The notes beneath the pieces are model-generated. The model ran no database searches, was not told the origin of the DNA, and saw only the letters and a program-made list of their open reading frames with translations. A stretch of 64,000 nucleotides of DNA from an uncultured Winogradskyella sp. GTDB taxonomy: Bacteria > Bacteroidota > Bacteroidia > Flavobacteriales > Flavobacteriaceae. Below are positions 61,436 to 64,000 of this stretch, piece by piece; within the stretch, counting starts at the first letter, position 1; each line of letters starts with the position of its first letter. The translations under genes were made by a program, and so were the position numbers. Location: NCBI RefSeq assembly GCF_947496485.1, contig NZ_CANMCZ010000004.1, forward strand, positions 292,334 to 356,333, in the 5' to 3' direction.

Positions 61436-64000
61436 TTAATTTGTTGCCACGTAGATAGGACCTGTAAATGGTGCTAATCCACTATCTTTTATATTAATAA
61501 TATAATAATATGTACCTGTTGGAACTTTGCCAGAATTTCCTACGGAAGATCCATGAGCATTACCATTCCAATCGTTTTGGTAATTATTAGATTTGTATAT
61601 CTCAGCTCCCCAACGATTGAATATTTGTACTTCAATAACGAAGCCACATTGCTCAATAGAGTCTACTGTAAAATAATCATTGATATTATCGCCATTTGCA
61701 GTCACAGTCTTAGATATGACTACATTATCTTCAGAACTACAAGGTAGTACTAAACAATCATCATCCATTGTAACTGTAACTTCTACTTCTTTAGGACATG
61801 GTCCTTCAGTAATAGAGTACATAAATGTATATATACCAACATCAGCTGTTGAAGGATCAAAGAAACTTCCGTTTAGAGTTGTATTACCAGTTACGACACT
61901 CCATGCTCCATCCATGCTAAAATCACCGGATAATAAATCGAATAAATCAAATTCAATATCAAGGACACAACGTTCGGCATCCATAACGTTAATGACATTA
62001 CTTATTTCTACTGTTATATTTTGTGTGAATACCGCTTCATTACCACAATCATCAGTCACTGTCCATGTTCTTATGATTGAATAATCATCAAAATCATTAA
62101 CCTGAGTTGAAACTTCATCGAATACTACATCTATATTATTAGAACACGAATCTTCAAATACTAAACTTGGAACTTCAGGGATATCATCACAAGCAACCGT
62201 TATATTTTCATCGAATCCTGTAACTACTGTAGGTGCAGTATTGTCTTCAACAGTTATTATTTGTGTATGTACAGTATCATTGTTACAACTATCTGTAGCA
62301 GTCCATGTACGTTCTATAATATAGTCACCAATACAAGCTCCATTCGTAATCACTTCAGTAAATTCAACTGTTGCATCACCGCAATTATCACTAGCAGTTA
62401 ATGTTTCTGCTGTTGGTACATTATCACATTCTACGTTAGCATCTGCAGGTAATGTTTCGTTGAACATTGGAGCAGTTGTATCTTGAATTGTTATAGTTTG
62501 AACAAAAGTTGTATTATTTCCACAGGCATCAGTTAATGACCATGTGCGCGTAATAATATATTCATTAGAGCAAGCTCCATCTGCAGTACCATCAGTGAAA
62601 GTAGCTTGTAAACCACTATCACAATTATCGGATTCATCAGTAACATCACCTGTAAGCGCCAAGTCTGTAGCATCAACGTCACATTCAATAGTGATATTAG
62701 CAGGGACAGAAAATGTAGGTGGTGTTGTATCTTCAATCGTTAACGTAGCAGTAAGAGTTGAAGTGTTACCACAATCATCAGCTACAGTATATAAGACAGT
62801 AATTGTACCACCAGCACCACATGTTGGGACTAGATTAGCAAAGTCATAATCTGAAGTCACTACGTTTGTTGGGTCTACATCACAAGCATCTGTACCACAA
62901 GTTTCAAGTGCAGCAATATTAGCAGCATTCCAAGCCATAGCAAGAGTTTCGTTATCATCACCACTACATTCTATAGTTTCATCAACAACAGTACATGCTG
63001 ATAAATCAGGCCCAGTTGTATCTTGTAGTGTAAGAGTAGCAGTGAAAGTATTAGCATTTCCAGTTGCATCTGTAAGCGTATAAATTACAGTTATTGTTCC
63101 ACCAGCACCACAATCAGAAACTAGATTTCCAAAGGTATAGTCTGAAGTTACTATAACATTATTATCACAAGCATCTGTTGCGCAATTTTCTAAAGCCATA
63201 ATATTAGCGGCATTCCAATTATTAGCAATTGTTTCATTCTCTGCACCATTACACTCAATAACTTCATCAAGAACAGCACAATTAGAAATGTCAGGTGGAG
63301 TAGTGTCTTCAATTAAATCAGTTATAGTCTGAGATGAAGCGGTTATAATTGTTCCATTTACAACTTCTTCTGCAGTTACGGTCGCTGTATTAATTACTTG
63401 AGTAGCATCAATATCTATTTGAGTAACTAAATAGGTAGCATTATATATCCAAGTTTCATCTGGATCTAATTGATTATCGCTATCTGTATCTCCGGAAACA
63501 AAGTTAATACTCACAGGTGGTGTTGCATTTTCCAATAAAGGATCAGAAATAATTACATTTCCTAATGCTATATCACCATTATTGGTTACAGTAAAGGTGT
63601 ACGTTATAGTCTCACCAATTTCAGTACAGTCATTTCCATTTTCATTGTTGAACACTCCAGTTTTTATAAGTTGTAAACCAGATTCATTACAAAGTGTCAC
63701 ATCCGGATTATTAGCATCGATTACATAAGTATCCGTAGCTTGAACCGTAGTTGTTCCATCAGGTTCTAAACCTTCAGCTGTTACATTGTTGGTAATATTA
63801 CCAGCATCAACATCAGCTTGTGTTATTGTATAATCTGGTGCAGTAAATACCCATGTTTCAGTTGGGTCAAGAATACCATCACCATTATCACCAGTAAGAG
63901 TAAGCGTAGCTGTAATATCACCACCTAATAAATCATCAGTGATAGTAACAGAATTAATCGATACATCACCAGTATTGGTTACTGTGAATGTGTAAGTCAC
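61436..64000 (-). CDS. Large adhesin with DUF11-type repeats and T9SS type B sorting domain (partial)
   Basis: The last 854 codons of a gene whose 5' part lies beyond 64000; the open frame reaches the window edge. From the N-side: two DUF11-like domains (TYTFTVTNTGDVSINSVTI, ITYTFTVTNNGDIALGNVII; about residues 1-230), two ~97-residue repeats starting DTTPPDISNC and DTTGPDLSAC, then three shorter HYR-like Ig repeats starting DTTPP, DTTAP and DNTAP, and the final ~90-residue CHU_C/T9SS type B domain with NIND YF, FNRWGAEIYKS and VPTGTYYYIINIKD. Cell-surface adhesin of the gliding/T9SS type; PorP/SprF and OmpA genes follow. Confidence 0.9.
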   Translation of the reverse strand: MTYTFTVTNTGDVSINSVTITDDLLGGDITATLTLTGDNGDGILDPTETWVFTAPDYTITQADVDAGNITNNVTAEGLEPDGTTTVQATDTYVIDANNPDVTLCNESGLQLIKTGVFNNENGNDCTEIGETITYTFTVTNNGDIALGNVIISDPLLENATPPVSINFVSGDTDSDNQLDPDETWIYNATYLVTQIDIDATQVINTATVTAEEVVNGTIITASSQTITDLIEDTTPPDISNCAVLDEVIECNGAENETIANNWNAANIMALENCATDACDNNVIVTSDYTFGNLVSDCGAGGTITVIYTLTDATGNANTFTATLTLQDTTGPDLSACTVVDETIECSGDDNETLAMAWNAANIAALETCGTDACDVDPTNVVTSDYDFANLVPTCGAGGTITVLYTVADDCGNTSTLTATLTIEDTTPPTFSVPANITIECDVDATDLALTGDVTDESDNCDSGLQATFTDGTADGACSNEYIITRTWSLTDACGNNTTFVQTITIQDTTAPMFNETLPADANVECDNVPTAETLTASDNCGDATVEFTEVITNGACIGDYIIERTWTATDSCNNDTVHTQIITVEDNTAPTVVTGFDENITVACDDIPEVPSLVFEDSCSNNIDVVFDEVSTQVNDFDDYSIIRTWTVTDDCGNEAVFTQNITVEISNVINVMDAERCVLDIEFDLFDLLSGDFSMDGAWSVVTGNTTLNGSFFDPSTADVGIYTFMYSITEGPCPKEVEVTVTMDDDCLVLPCSSEDNVVISKTVTANGDNINDYFTVDSIEQCGFVIEVQIFNRWGAEIYKSNNYQNDWNGNAHGSSVGNSGKVPTGTYYYIINIKDSGLAPFTGPIYVATN

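Noticed and set aside
61680..62084. 134-codon plus-strand open frame
   Set aside because: Antisense to the adhesin C-terminal region; Ser/Thr-rich mirror of Thr/Asp codons.

Overview
The window is a gene-dense, AT-rich piece of chromosome from a marine-type member of the Flavobacteriaceae (phylum Bacteroidota). Several signs agree: type IX secretion and gliding genes (porQ, a PorP/SprF protein, a T9SS type B sorting domain), lipoproteins and OmpA/TonB outer-membrane proteins, Bacteroidota promoters of the form TTTG-N~20-TAnnTTTG, no Shine-Dalgarno sequences in front of most genes, and families largely confined to this group (DUF6048/DUF6452, CCC-motif membrane protein). It reads as core chromosome: no insertion sequence, prophage, CRISPR array, tRNA or rRNA was found, and no gene-free stretch exceeds 300 bases.

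Layout. 1-8.9 kb: end of a PhoH gene, purC, an esterase-TPR protein, a DinB-type protein, the DUF6452/DUF6048 pair, an RlmD-type RNA methyltransferase, a three-gene SRPBCC / ECF sigma / membrane-protein operon, and rocD behind a structured leader. 8.9-20.3 kb: small membrane proteins, an Smr protein, a calcium-repeat lipoprotein, a cysteine desulfurase, a TonB receptor with an M23 peptidase, then a coiled-coil gene, zapA, a 6S-type RNA and rny, and convergent xerD. 20.3-26.9 kb: five small outer-membrane barrel genes around aroQ, several with matching terminators, then lpd, a DUF1572 protein and msrB.

27.1-37.9 kb is the most coherent pathway: a short GT4 glycogen synthase of the GlgM type, glgC, glgE, maltokinase, glgB and a GH31 alpha-glucosidase. 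Together they can convert glucose-1-phosphate to ADP-glucose, maltose-1-phosphate and branched alpha-glucan, an actinobacterial-style GlgE route. 37.9-44.5 kb holds an M48 protease, a UMF1-type transporter, a lipoprotein with three four-cysteine repeats, and a sigma/anti-sigma operon carrying two self-adhesin-like proteins.

44.6-56.9 kb: lon with an overlapping LysM gene, porQ-cmk, a BON-LysM protein, rpsA behind a 13-bp leader hairpin, pyrR-pyrB-STAS-like-rnz, pdxH and a CAP-domain lipoprotein. 56.9-64 kb, all on the minus strand: an ATP-grasp protein, a PPOX-fold protein, and a T9SS cluster of a giant adhesin (cut by the window end), a PorP/SprF protein and an OmpA/PD40 protein.

I did not find an obviously new defence or mobile system. 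The best leads are the GlgM-GlgE operon, the cysteine-repeat lipoprotein, two structured leader RNAs (rocD, rpsA), the TAA-TTG junction in the sigma operon, and the STAS-like proteins flanking rnz.
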